From: an uncultured Lachnospira sp. | Lineage (GTDB): Bacteria; Bacillota; Clostridia; Lachnospirales; Lachnospiraceae | Length of the DNA: 32,434 nucleotides | Assembly: GCA_947628875.1 (NCBI GenBank) | Contig: CANRBP010000005.1 | Coordinates: forward strand, 1 to 32,434 | Direction: 5' to 3' | Program-made: the position numbers and the translations under genes | The notes under the pieces: generated by a model | Told to the model about the DNA's origin: nothing | Seen by the model: the letters and a program-made list of their open reading frames with translations, nothing else | Database searches by the model: none | Part shown: in pieces, positions 1 through 7,843 of the stretch | Position numbering within the stretch: the stretch's first letter is position 1 | Layout: every line of letters begins with the position of its first letter

Positions 1-779
1 CACTGGTCAAACGGCGCGTTTAGCGGCGTTGTGCAGTCATCGACACCAGTCATATACTTTATCTTTGTCGGCACGCTGTTGGCTTGCATGCGCTCATCTG
101 TAGGGTCAACCCTTGTGCCGTCAGCCAGTGTTTCAAGCTCTTCGAGTGCAATGGCAGGCGTTTCAGATGCATCTTCATAAATTATTACTTCCGTATCAAG
201 TGCGCAGTTTTCATAAATCCATTTGGCATCTGATGCTGCCATATATATGGAGCCGATATCGGCAGGACTTCCCAGGCGGTTGTATGCCGCAGTTATAAGC
301 CATGATGTATCCTGCGCCTGATAAGGCACGGAATGAAGATATGCCCCATTTCCAAGCCTGGACGCGTAATGGCCGTATACAGACTGTTCCAGGCGCCGCC
401 AGATATACTTTTCTGATACTGACGTTGTTCCTGTCTGCACATCTTTATGCACAGAACAACGGAATACTTTATATGCCTCAGTAAATTCCATATTCTGGCC
501 AAGCTTATAAACAGTCAGGAAATTCTGGCTTTTATTTACCTTAATCTGGTACTGGTGATTTTCTTCTACATAATTTGAACTGGATTCCGGTTCAGTATTC
601 GCGGCAGGTTCCGAGGAAGGCATCTGCCCCTCCTTTAGCGATTCCGTCCGCATGCTTGCAAACACAAAAATAACGGCTGCCAGGAATACAACCAAAATGA
701 TTGCATAAATTGTTGCATTGCCTCCCAGCAGCCACTTTTTAATGTCCACTTTTTTGATTTTCTGATATTTAAAATCCAT
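1..779 (-). CDS. L,D-transpeptidase-like (YkuD-fold) membrane-anchored protein, catalytic Cys replaced, 3' end outside window
   Basis: The reading frame opens with ATG at 779 and runs off the window after 259 codons. A short basic cytoplasmic tail and one membrane segment (about residues 22-41) are followed by a Ser/Pro/Glu-rich linker and a YkuD-like domain (about 76-203). The domain keeps family landmarks: a KVNKSQNFLTVYK opening, a QTGTTSVSEKYIW strand, YLHSVPY (His149) and DAKWIYENC. The catalytic signature, normally SHGCxR, reads DIGSIY: Ser177 stands where the nucleophilic Cys should be, Ile175 replaces His and Tyr179 replaces Arg. Active members make 3-3 peptidoglycan cross-links outside the membrane; this copy probably cannot do so by the usual chemistry. 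After the domain the chain continues (TGVDDCTTPLNAPFD), which resembles the start of an Ig-like or DUF5011-type repeat, but that is a guess. It lies 18 bases downstream of the kinase-like gene and may share its transcript. Confidence 0.75.
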   Translation of the reverse strand, partial: MDFKYQKIKKVDIKKWLLGGNATIYAIILVVFLAAVIFVFASMRTESLKEGQMPSSEPAANTEPESSSNYVEENHQYQIKVNKSQNFLTVYKLGQNMEFTEAYKVFRCSVHKDVQTGTTSVSEKYIWRRLEQSVYGHYASRLGNGAYLHSVPYQAQDTSWLITAAYNRLGSPADIGSIYMAASDAKWIYENCALDTEVIIYEDASETPAIALEELETLADGTRVDPTDERMQANSVPTKIKYMTGVDDCTTPLNAPFDQ

Positions 780-797
780 AAAATCAATAATATCCTA

Positions 798-1433
798 TCA
801 TTTATTATTAAAATGTTTTTCCTTTAGTTCAATATATTTCAAAATCAATTCAATAGAACCATCAATTCCAAGTTCTCCGCTGTCCAGACAAAGATCATAG
901 CTCTTGGCTTCGCCCCACTTCTTGCTCGAATAATAGTTGTAATAACTTGCTCTGCGCTTATCAGTTTTCTGGATCAGATCAGCCGCCTTGGAATCGCTTA
1001 ATTCATAGAGGCGTTTAATTCTTTCGATCCTGTTTTCCATGCTGGCCTTTATCCATACGCTGATCGCAAACGGGTTATCCTCAAGCGCATAATCGGCACA
1101 TCTGCCTACTATAATGCATGATTCGCGCTCAGCCAGCTTTTTAATCGTATCAAACTGTGCAAGAAATACCTTGTGGTTAATAGGCATATCTACGTAAGAG
1201 CTTGTGTATCCAAGCGAATAAGTATCCATTACAAGCGAATATAAAAAGCTGTTTGTAGGTTTTTCATCTTGTGAGGCAAATAAATCTTCACAAAGGCCGC
1301 TTTGCTTTGCAGCCAGTTCCAGAAGTTCCTTGTCATAACATTTAATACCAAGACGCTCTGCAAGCTTGCTGCCAATCTCATGTCCCCCGCTTCCGAATTC
1401 CCTGCCGATAGTGATAACTGTCTTGTCGTCCAT
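798..1433 (-). CDS. Cytidylate kinase-like family protein
   Basis: A 211-residue protein of the cytidylate-kinase-like family (Cmk2 type), common in Clostridia. It begins with a beta strand and a P-loop-like GREFGSGGHEIG segment in place of the classical GxxGxGKS. It continues with DKELLELAAKQSG and IIVGRCADYAL, which matches the nucleotide-binding and NMP-lid layout of the family. The real substrate is not established; nucleoside monophosphate phosphorylation is the family inference. I chose the ATG at 1433 because AGGAG sits four bases before it, while an in-frame ATG at 1445 has no ribosome binding site. The 155-base AT-rich spacer upstream holds two TATAAT hexamers on this strand (1531-1526 and 1522-1517) without convincing -35 partners, so an own promoter is possible but unproven. 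Confidence 0.85.
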   Translation of the reverse strand: MDDKTVITIGREFGSGGHEIGSKLAERLGIKCYDKELLELAAKQSGLCEDLFASQDEKPTNSFLYSLVMDTYSLGYTSSYVDMPINHKVFLAQFDTIKKLAERESCIIVGRCADYALEDNPFAISVWIKASMENRIERIKRLYELSDSKAADLIQKTDKRRASYYNYYSSKKWGEAKSYDLCLDSGELGIDGSIELILKYIELKEKHFNNK

Positions 1434-1600
1434 AATACTCCTCATTTCTGCGCTGCTTATTGCTCATTATTGTAAATTTGTGCCAAGAAGCGCTAAAATT
1501 AACCTTTGGTTTTTATATTATAAATATTATAAAACAAAACCGGATAAAAATCCATTAAATTTTATTTTTAAGTTAATTTAATGCATTATGACGTAAACAT

Positions 1601-2149
1601 TTATTCCTCCTCATAATGGTCAATATGCAGAAGAATATTCATCAAAAAATCTGATATATCTTTTGCCGACGGACTTGCAATAACGCTGTATTCGCGCGGC
1701 GTAACACATGCCATGCGCAGGTCGGTGTAACCTTTGGCAGAAAGCATATAATTTTTTGTCCAGTTAAGCTGTTCGATTGCTTTCTGAACTTCCATCGCCG
1801 GCTTGTTCCGAGTGATAATGATAAATGAAATATATGAATAAAGATGGTGTTTTACGGGATATTTCCCATCGCCGCGCACAAAATGCGGTTCAATCTTCTC
1901 AATAGCAAAATTTTTAAGCTCTTCCAGCTGCTCGCGATTGAGGCTGTCACTGTTAATAAAAAAAAGATGCTCAAAGGTACGAGAATCCCACAGTTTGGAG
2001 GAATCCCCCGTTGATTCATAACGGTTATTCTGATCGTAGCTGTATGCATAAATCACAAACTTTTTGCCGTCAAACCAATAATTGTGGTATATGTCAAATT
2101 TGTCTGAAATACTGTTAAGTATGATGTCGATAAACTCTTTTCTTCTCAT
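1601..2149 (-). CDS. Hypothetical protein, 182 residues
   Basis: I do not recognise this family. The product is soluble-looking, with no signal peptide or membrane segment. It is rich in aromatic residues in the first third (FDIYHNYWFDGKKFVIYAY) and has an alternating strand and helix pattern. An acidic end (HIDHYEEE) closes it. AGGAG lies ten bases before the ATG. It follows the RluD-type gene by 22 bases and precedes the kinase-like gene by about 170 bases, so it probably ends the aroB-lspA-rluD transcript. The length, ribosome binding site and tight spacing support a real gene. Nothing in the sequence suggests a reaction or partner. Confidence 0.75.
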   Translation of the reverse strand: MRRKEFIDIILNSISDKFDIYHNYWFDGKKFVIYAYSYDQNNRYESTGDSSKLWDSRTFEHLFFINSDSLNREQLEELKNFAIEKIEPHFVRGDGKYPVKHHLYSYISFIIITRNKPAMEVQKAIEQLNWTKNYMLSAKGYTDLRMACVTPREYSVIASPSAKDISDFLMNILLHIDHYEEE

Positions 2150-2171
2150 TAACGTAACTCTCCTGTCATTA

Positions 2172-3104
2172 TCACCTGGAGTGCAGGATGCCTAAAATCT
2201 TTTCAAAATAATCCGGCAGCGGCGCTTCAAACTCCATATATTCCCCGGTTCTGGGATGAACAAATCCCAGAATTCTTGCATGCAGCGTCTGTCCGCAAAG
2301 CTTCCAGGGAGACTTTGTCTGGCTGTATACGCTGTCGCCAAGCAGCGGATGCCCGACAGATGCCATATGTACGCGGATCTGGTGCGTCCGTCCTGTTTCC
2401 AGGCTGCATTCCGCATATGCCATATCCCTGAAATTTTCCAGTACATGATAATGTGTTACTGCCTTTCTTCCGTTTCTGTAATTTACAGCCATCTTTTTCC
2501 TGTCCGCCGGATGCCTGCCTATTGGAGCGTCAATAGTACCCTCATTCTGGCTGAAACGGTTGTGGCAGATGCATTGGTATTTTCTTGTAATTGAGTGGAC
2601 GGCTAACTGGCTGGCGACAGCCTGATGCGCAAAATCATTTTTGCAGGCAACCAGTACCCCGGTTGTATCCTTGTCTATCCTATGGACTATGCCGGGCCGC
2701 AAAACGCCATTGATTCCAGAAAGTTTTCCGTTGCAGTGGTACATCAGTGCATTTACAAGCGTGTGGCTGTAATGCCCCGCAGCAGGATGCACGACCATAT
2801 CCTTCGGCTTGTTTATCACGATAATATCATCGTCCTCATACAGAATATCAAGCGGTATATTTTCAGGGACAATTTCCGTCTTTTCCGGTGCCGGTACAAC
2901 CACCTTCAGCTTATCATCATGCGATACCCTGTAGCTGCTTTTTACAGGTTCGTTGTTTACCAGCACACAAGAATCCTTTATCAGTTTTTGCAGAAATGAT
3001 CGCGAATAATTATCAAATTCCTCTGACAGGTATTTGTCTATCCTCTCCCCGTCCTCATTGGCGTCCACAAAAAGATAAAAACACTCCTGCTGGCCGTCCG
3101 TCAT
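2172..3104 (-). CDS. RluA/RluD-family pseudouridine synthase
   Basis: A 310-residue enzyme that isomerises uridine to pseudouridine in RNA; RluD-type members act on 23S rRNA. An N-terminal S4 RNA-binding domain (about residues 18-75, RIDKYLSEEFDNYSRSFLQK) is followed by the catalytic domain. The family motif HRIDKDTTG carries the catalytic Asp near residue 144, and GRTHQIRVH and HPLLGDSVY follow further on. I start at the ATG at 3104, which has GGAGG four bases upstream; a longer in-frame TTG start at 3134 has no such site. It sits 52 bases after lspA, and lspA-rluD is a common pair in Firmicutes. The exact target uridines cannot be assigned from sequence alone. Confidence 0.93.
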   Translation of the reverse strand: MTDGQQECFYLFVDANEDGERIDKYLSEEFDNYSRSFLQKLIKDSCVLVNNEPVKSSYRVSHDDKLKVVVPAPEKTEIVPENIPLDILYEDDDIIVINKPKDMVVHPAAGHYSHTLVNALMYHCNGKLSGINGVLRPGIVHRIDKDTTGVLVACKNDFAHQAVASQLAVHSITRKYQCICHNRFSQNEGTIDAPIGRHPADRKKMAVNYRNGRKAVTHYHVLENFRDMAYAECSLETGRTHQIRVHMASVGHPLLGDSVYSQTKSPWKLCGQTLHARILGFVHPRTGEYMEFEAPLPDYFEKILGILHSR

Positions 3105-3156
3105 TTTTCCTCCATTCCCGGGCCTGAAATACAAATCACTTTATTCATATTTCGGC

Positions 3157-3678
3157 CTAGAGCTTCATAAAATCATAATCATCTTCACTGTACACAAACA
3201 GCATCAAAAACCCAAGCATTATAAAACCGACTGTAATGTAGGCATCTGCAATATTAAATACAGGGAAATTTATCAGCTTAAAATAAATAAAATCACGCAC
3301 ATAACCCAGTGCAATGCGGTCTATAAAATTTCCAACCGCCCCTGCCCCAAGAAATGTGACCGCAGCCAGCAGCCATGCATACTTTCTGTTAAACGGCATC
3401 CTCGCCGCTGCCCAAAACAGAGCCGCAATAACAGCAGCCGAAACCAGCATAAAAAATATGCGTGATCCCGGAAACATGCCAAATGCAATACCTGTGTTTT
3501 CCAGGTATTCCAGCTGCAAAACATTTTTAATCAAAATAAAAGGCATCTTGCCTTTCAGTGCGCCGGCAGCCGCCTGCTTCGTCAGCAGGTCAAAAGCTGT
3601 CAGCATGGATAAGCATGCCAGAAAGACAAGCAGTGAGCGGAAACGTATAAACAAATCTTTACAAACATTTTTAAACAT
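3157..3678 (-). CDS. lspA: Lipoprotein signal peptidase (signal peptidase II)
   Basis: A 173-residue membrane aspartyl protease that removes the signal peptide from diacylglyceryl-modified prolipoproteins. Four hydrophobic segments are visible. The two catalytic motifs are intact: GNFIDR (Asp120) and FNIADAYI (Asp145), along with the ENTGIAFG segment after the first membrane span. The ATG at 3678 begins one base after the aroB stop codon, so translation is probably coupled to aroB; AGGAG occurs in the last aroB codons. A longer frame reaching back to 3729 lies wholly inside aroB and was not used. The acidic C-terminal tail (YSEDDYDFMKL) is cytoplasmic by topology. Confidence 0.95.
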   Translation of the reverse strand: MFKNVCKDLFIRFRSLLVFLACLSMLTAFDLLTKQAAAGALKGKMPFILIKNVLQLEYLENTGIAFGMFPGSRIFFMLVSAAVIAALFWAAARMPFNRKYAWLLAAVTFLGAGAVGNFIDRIALGYVRDFIYFKLINFPVFNIADAYITVGFIMLGFLMLFVYSEDDYDFMKL

Positions 3679-3679
3679 A

Positions 3680-4777
3680 TTACAGAGGCTCCTGTATGAC
3701 CGCCGATAACGCGCGCCGCATTGTGCCATCGTCCACGGTCATGTCTATATATGCATTGCCGATGCCGTCAAGCAGGATAAACTTGACTTTTCCGGCATCC
3801 ATTTTCTTATCGTTCTTGGATACTGCAATTACTTCGTCCGCGTCCAGTCCTGATACCGTCAGCGGGAAGCCGTAAGCACTGAACATATCCATCGCATCAC
3901 TGAAATCTTCCTGCGTAACCAATCCGCGTTCACGGCAGACTGCAAGAGCTGCGACCATGCCAAGCACAACACATTCTCCATGATATAGCGAAAAACCGGT
4001 CAGCTTTTCAATCGAATGACCAAGCGTATGGCCAAAATTCAGAAGCGCACGATCACCCTTCTCTGTCGGATCAAATTCTACAACCTTCCGCTTTATATCG
4101 CAGCTGGCTGCAATCATCTCTTCAAGAACCTTAGGGTCATGCATTCGTATGCCTTCCGTATTCTCTGAAAGCCAGCTGTAATAATTCCTGTCCTTTATCA
4201 AGCCATGTTTAATTATCTCACCAAATCCGGAATTAAACAGCCTTGGACTCAGCGTGCTCAGCGTGGAAATATTCATATAAACAAGCTTAGGCTGGTGGAA
4301 CGCGCCGACCATATTTTTATACGCCCTGAAATCAACTCCCGTTTTGCCGCCTATGCTGGAATCAACCTGAGCCAGAAGTGATGTTGGCACTTGAATAAAC
4401 TGGATTCCGCGCAGGTAGCTGGCCGCCGTAAAGCCTACAAGATCGCCGACAACGCCGCCGCCGAGAGCAACCAGCATGTCCTTGCGGTCAAACCTGTTTT
4501 GAATTAAAAATTCATATACATCTTGGACTATATCAAGGTTTTTGTTAGCCTCGCCAGCCTGGAAAGTATATACATGCACGGCGTTGCCTGTTTTTTCAAG
4601 CTCATTTTTGACATCTTGCGCATAAAGCGGGCCGACATTACTGTCTGACACTACTGCCAGCTTACGGCCTGTGATGCCGAGAGACTTAACGCATTCTGCA
4701 AGCCGCGAAAAATCATGCTCAATCTCAATGTTATAAATAGGTATATCATGGTCATGTACAGTAATCGTTTTTGACAT
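3680..4777 (-). CDS. aroB: 3-dehydroquinate synthase
   Basis: A 365-residue enzyme that converts DAHP to 3-dehydroquinate, the second step of the shikimate pathway, using NAD and a divalent metal. The NAD-binding stretch VALGGGVVGDLVGFTAASY, the KTGVDF segment and the metal-site motifs (GEIIKHG, GHTLGHSIE, LYHGECVVLGM) are all present. I start at the ATG at 4777, preceded by GAGG and five bases; the longer GTG frame back to 4822 would translate the tandem repeats upstream and has no ribosome binding site. It is separated from sepF by a terminator and three dyad repeats, and it is followed directly by lspA. No other shikimate gene is in the window, so regulation at this leader is worth a look. 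Confidence 0.95.
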   Translation of the reverse strand: MSKTITVHDHDIPIYNIEIEHDFSRLAECVKSLGITGRKLAVVSDSNVGPLYAQDVKNELEKTGNAVHVYTFQAGEANKNLDIVQDVYEFLIQNRFDRKDMLVALGGGVVGDLVGFTAASYLRGIQFIQVPTSLLAQVDSSIGGKTGVDFRAYKNMVGAFHQPKLVYMNISTLSTLSPRLFNSGFGEIIKHGLIKDRNYYSWLSENTEGIRMHDPKVLEEMIAASCDIKRKVVEFDPTEKGDRALLNFGHTLGHSIEKLTGFSLYHGECVVLGMVAALAVCRERGLVTQEDFSDAMDMFSAYGFPLTVSGLDADEVIAVSKNDKKMDAGKVKFILLDGIGNAYIDMTVDDGTMRRALSAVIQEPL

Positions 4778-4792
4778 TTTTGCCTCAATTCT

Positions 4793-4839
4793 GTGCTTAT
4801 GGCACATATGTGCTTTAGGCACGTTTGTGCTTTTGGCAC
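4793..4839. repeat. Three tandem 17-base repeats, each a GTGC-N5-GCAC dyad
   Basis: Units start at 4793, 4810 and 4827, an exact 17-base period. Each unit has GTGC, five bases and GCAC, and the units differ at only a few positions in the centre and the linker. They lie between the sepF terminator and the aroB ribosome binding site, about 16 bases before the aroB start. They could be operator sites for a dimeric regulator or small RNA hairpins in the aroB leader; the sequence does not decide between these. Confidence 0.8.
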
Positions 4840-4845
4840 GTTTTT

Positions 4846-4899
4846 CTAAAAGGAGGCTGCCGCATTAAGATACATAAGATGTTATTTAATGCAGCAGCC
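4846..4899 (-). terminator. Probable intrinsic terminator after sepF
   Basis: On the minus strand a stem of about 14 pairs with one mismatch (arms 4886-4899 and 4855-4868, loop of 17 bases) starts 14 bases past the sepF stop. A CCTTTTAG run follows it. The U tract is short, so termination may be partial and allow some read-through into aroB. The arm shares the GGCTGCTGCA opening of the hairpin after the GGDEF-EAL gene. Confidence 0.6.
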
Positions 4900-4912
4900 C
4901 CGCCATTATCGG

Positions 4913-5464
4913 TTAGAATTTAGGTTCATTCTTATTGAAGGTAGACAGGTCAATGCCGCCTGCAACCAGTTCCGGTATATCGCCTGAAATATCTACATTC
5001 GGCGGCGTAACGAGGAATATGAAATTGGTGATCCTTTGCAGATTTCCGCGCATCGCGTAACATGAACCTGCTGAATAATCGACTATGCGCTGAGCAGTTT
5101 CAACATGGATACCCTCAAGGTTCAAAATTACAGCCTTGCCGCTCAAAAGCGTATCGGTGATCTCACTGGCATCTTCCATAGTCTCAGGACGGATAACAAC
5201 TACCTCTAACCCTCTTGTTCCTCCTGCCTTGATTGGAACGACTTTGCGTCCGGCTGCCTTAGGTTTGTCCGCCGGACGGCTGTCAAGATCATCTTCCTCA
5301 TCATCTTTGTACTTCCTGCTTCCGAAAAACAGATTTTTCCGCGCAGAGCCTTTTTCCTCATCATTCAAGCTGTAGTCTTCATCTTCGTAATCATCATCAT
5401 AGTCGTCATCATAATCATCATGCTGAAGCCGGAAAACATTAATCACACTATCAAAAATACCCAT
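4913..5464 (-). CDS. sepF: Cell division protein SepF
   Basis: A 183-residue cytoplasmic protein that binds FtsZ, assembles into arcs and helps anchor the Z ring in Gram-positive bacteria. The N-terminus (MGIFDSVINVF) matches the membrane-binding amphipathic helix. A very acidic Asp/Tyr-rich stretch (about residues 16-31, with repeating DDYD units) and a charged linker follow. The SepF core lies at about 88-170 (VVVIRPETMEDASEITDTLL, NLEGIHVETAQRIVDYSAG, NFIFLVTPPNVDI). The short acidic repeat is coded by near-repeating triplets and may vary in length between strains. The gene lies 20 bases after yggS, the usual Firmicute pairing. The ylmG, ylmH and divIVA genes often found next are absent here; aroB follows the terminator instead. 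Confidence 0.95.
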   Translation of the reverse strand: MGIFDSVINVFRLQHDDYDDDYDDDYEDEDYSLNDEEKGSARKNLFFGSRKYKDDEEDDLDSRPADKPKAAGRKVVPIKAGGTRGLEVVVIRPETMEDASEITDTLLSGKAVILNLEGIHVETAQRIVDYSAGSCYAMRGNLQRITNFIFLVTPPNVDISGDIPELVAGGIDLSTFNKNEPKF

Positions 5465-5484
5465 ATCATAACACTCCTAATCTA

Positions 5485-6174
5485 TTAATTATAGCTGCGC
5501 GCACCAAAAATTGCAGTTCCTACACGCACCAGTGTCGCACCCTCCTCGACAGCGATCGCATAATCATTTGTCATACCCATAGACAGGGCATCCATAAAGA
5601 CATTATCAATGTTTTTTTCATTGATGTCAACAGATAATTGCCTTAATTGGCGAAAATATTTTCTGTTTTCCTCCGCATTTTCCACATAAGGAGCGCTTGT
5701 CATAAGTCCTTTTATGCAGATATTCGGAAATGCAGCAATTTCACGGACTGCCTGTTCGACCTCCTGAAGCGCAAATCCAAATTTGCTCTCCTCCATTGCG
5801 GCATTGACCTCAAGCAGGATATTGGCTGTAATGCATTGCTTAACCGCTTCCTTGCTTATTTCGGCGGCAAGCCTTACAGAATCCACAGAATGGATAAGCT
5901 CCGCCCTGCCAACGACATATTTTACCTTGTTGCGCTGCAGATGTCCTATCATATGCCAGTGTATGTCATCTGGCAGCCGGCTGGTTTTGTCCACCAGTTC
6001 CTGCACGTAATTTTCGCCAAATTCACGCATTCCGGCCGCATAGGCCTCCTCGATCATGCCGACAGGTTTAGTTTTGCTGACGGCAACCAGCGTGACGCCT
6101 GACGGGTCGCGCCCGGCACGTTTGCAGGCGGCGGCAATCTCCTCCTGCACTTTTTGTATCTGTTCTGCCAACAT
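5485..6174 (-). CDS. yggS: YggS/PLPBP-family PLP homeostasis protein
   Basis: A 229-residue member of the PLP-binding protein family, which carries pyridoxal phosphate on a lysine but has no known enzyme activity and affects vitamin B6 and amino acid balance. It is a single TIM-barrel-like domain. The PLP lysine is Lys34 in VAVSKTKP. The conserved segments FGENYVQELVDK, WHMIGHLQRNKVK, IHSVDS, GLMTSAP and LSMGMTNDYAIAVEEGATLVRVGTAIFG are all present and the length is typical. It sits between the HlyD-like gene (15 bases) and sepF (20 bases), so the three are probably one transcript. The link to cell division genes is conserved by order in Firmicutes, but its reason is unknown. Confidence 0.95.
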   Translation of the reverse strand: MLAEQIQKVQEEIAAACKRAGRDPSGVTLVAVSKTKPVGMIEEAYAAGMREFGENYVQELVDKTSRLPDDIHWHMIGHLQRNKVKYVVGRAELIHSVDSVRLAAEISKEAVKQCITANILLEVNAAMEESKFGFALQEVEQAVREIAAFPNICIKGLMTSAPYVENAEENRKYFRQLRQLSVDINEKNIDNVFMDALSMGMTNDYAIAVEEGATLVRVGTAIFGARSYN

Positions 6175-6189
6175 ATTGCATGCACCTCG

Positions 6190-7680
6190 CTAATAAATCA
6201 TTTTATTTGCCGTGTACTTTTCCGCATCCAGTACGATCCGGTCATAAATGGAAATGCCATGAGACACTCCTTTTCGGGAAATACAGTATTCATTGTTCTG
6301 ATCAATTATGTCAACAAGCTTAAATACAGTATATCCGGTATTTATGCAGTAAACGCCTTTCAGATTCTCTGTAGCGCCAATAATAAAACGGTCTGACGAA
6401 TCAGGCTTGATAATATTTGTGCCTGCGGTAAAACCTTCCTGGCTGACATACAGCATTGTATCCGTAGCCTTGTAAATGTCAGCCTCAACAAAGACAGCCT
6501 GAACCTCACCGTCCGCATACTGTTCGCAGATAAAACCGTAGGCGTTGCTGTTGCCGCCCTTAGTAATATACTCCGCCGGTATCGTATAAAACGGCATCTG
6601 CGTAATGGCAGAAAGAGGTATTTTCAATCCTGTCCTGCTGGCAGTAATAATCTCAACGTCCAGAAAACGCTCCTGTGCATAGCGTACCATATATTTGTCC
6701 AAACTGAGCCTGCCATAATAATAATCATCTTTATGGATAACCGAAAACGCAGCTGTTGTCGTCAGATTATCTTTTTTTATCCTGATGGTCAGAGATGTCC
6801 TGTTGGTAAGGTCATAAGCATCAATATCTTCCTGAGTCAGCGGGATAATGATATCCCAGTTTTCGCTTTCTATCATTTTGTATGCCGGATTGCCGGTAAC
6901 GACCAGGTCATTTGATTTTAATGTCTGCTTGCTGTAGCCTGAACTGTCAAAATCATCATGCGTTATCGTATCAGCCGTCTTGTCCTCATAGCCGTCAAGG
7001 TAGTACATTACAATGCCGGCTCCTTCTGTCTTGACTGTCTGGAACAGCGCTTCGCTTCCAGTGCTGGCGACAATAGATTCAATATTATCCATGATGCTCT
7101 CATTCATTGCCTCAAGGACGGCCGTATTGATATCAGCCTTTAAATCATAAATTTTTGAAAAATTATTTCCGTCATAGCCTGTTCTGAAATTGTTCAGCAG
7201 CGACTTTATTGATGACAGCCTCTGCGGCGAAAGCGAATTTTCACCGGACTGCGTATACTGGGAAAGTATTTCAGACACGCGGCCTGATTCATCAACCGTG
7301 TAGATCGTGTCCCCTTTTTTCACGCGCCCGCTCTCGCGCTGGTAATAATTGATATTTCCGGAATAATCGGACGCATATACATGTTCGCTGCGCAGCGCAA
7401 GTCCTGTATATACGGTGTCAGCCGTAAGCGAACCCGTATCTACCTCATATGTCTTTACATCCGCTTTAGTTATATACATTGTTATAAAGCATATTACATA
7501 AAATAAAACAAGCAAAAAAATAAATGCAGCCGCTTTTGGACGTTGCCTGTATTTAACAATTTTTCTGTGATTTTTAGAATAATTGCCTGATTTTTTATGA
7601 ACATTTTCATGACGTCCATGTGCTGCCTGCCGTCCGGCATTGGAGCGTGAGCGCCGCCTGTAATTTGTATTTCCCATCAT
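6190..7680 (-). CDS. HlyD-like membrane-anchored adaptor protein
   Basis: A 496-residue protein with a very basic N-terminal tail (about 48 residues, Arg/Lys/Asn-rich) and one membrane segment (about 50-70). A large extracytoplasmic part follows. It begins with a lipoyl-like beta strand pattern (TGLALRSEHVYASDYSGNI, GRVKKGDTIYTVDESGRV) typical of HlyD/RND adaptor proteins, and later has beta-rich segments and a C-terminal YDRIVLDAEKYTANKMIY. I keep the first of two adjacent ATG codons, with GGAG five bases upstream. No ABC transporter or outer-membrane partner is nearby. Genes of this type sit before yggS-sepF in other Clostridia as I recall, suggesting an envelope or division role rather than drug efflux; that role is inference. 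Confidence 0.7.
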   Translation of the reverse strand: MMGNTNYRRRSRSNAGRQAAHGRHENVHKKSGNYSKNHRKIVKYRQRPKAAAFIFLLVLFYVICFITMYITKADVKTYEVDTGSLTADTVYTGLALRSEHVYASDYSGNINYYQRESGRVKKGDTIYTVDESGRVSEILSQYTQSGENSLSPQRLSSIKSLLNNFRTGYDGNNFSKIYDLKADINTAVLEAMNESIMDNIESIVASTGSEALFQTVKTEGAGIVMYYLDGYEDKTADTITHDDFDSSGYSKQTLKSNDLVVTGNPAYKMIESENWDIIIPLTQEDIDAYDLTNRTSLTIRIKKDNLTTTAAFSVIHKDDYYYGRLSLDKYMVRYAQERFLDVEIITASRTGLKIPLSAITQMPFYTIPAEYITKGGNSNAYGFICEQYADGEVQAVFVEADIYKATDTMLYVSQEGFTAGTNIIKPDSSDRFIIGATENLKGVYCINTGYTVFKLVDIIDQNNEYCISRKGVSHGISIYDRIVLDAEKYTANKMIY

Positions 7681-7771
7681 TTAGGCTCCGTTGTCAAAAA
7701 TCAATTACCATTTTAAAATTAAAACAGCAGCGCATATTCTGTCGAAGCGGCCGCGTTTAACATTAATTTCC

Positions 7772-7799
7772 ATTATAATTTAACAGCTTTCAGCCACAA
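7772..7799 (-). promoter_or_regulatory. Candidate promoter for the HlyD-like/yggS/sepF transcript
   Basis: On the minus strand TTGTGG (7799-7794), a 16-base spacer and TATAAT (7777-7772) lie about 90 bases before the first gene. The -35 is only half conserved. The same AT-rich box reads TATAAT on the plus strand (7774-7779), so it may also serve the DUF378 gene in the opposite direction. This divergent spacer of 163 bases shows nothing else. Confidence 0.35.
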
Positions 7800-7843
7800 T
7801 AATACAAGTAACAACAACAAGATTAATCTTAGGAGGTATCATC

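Noticed and set aside
1446-1600. Firm promoter for the cytidylate-kinase-like gene
   Set aside because: Two TATAAT hexamers are present, but the stretch is AT-rich and neither has a convincing -35 at the right distance.
3679-3729. Extended LspA N-terminus
   Set aside because: It lies wholly inside the aroB coding end; the ATG one base after the aroB stop gives a normal LspA.
4778-4822. Extended AroB N-terminus
   Set aside because: It would begin with GTG within the tandem repeats without a ribosome binding site, and the sequence does not resemble AroB N-termini.
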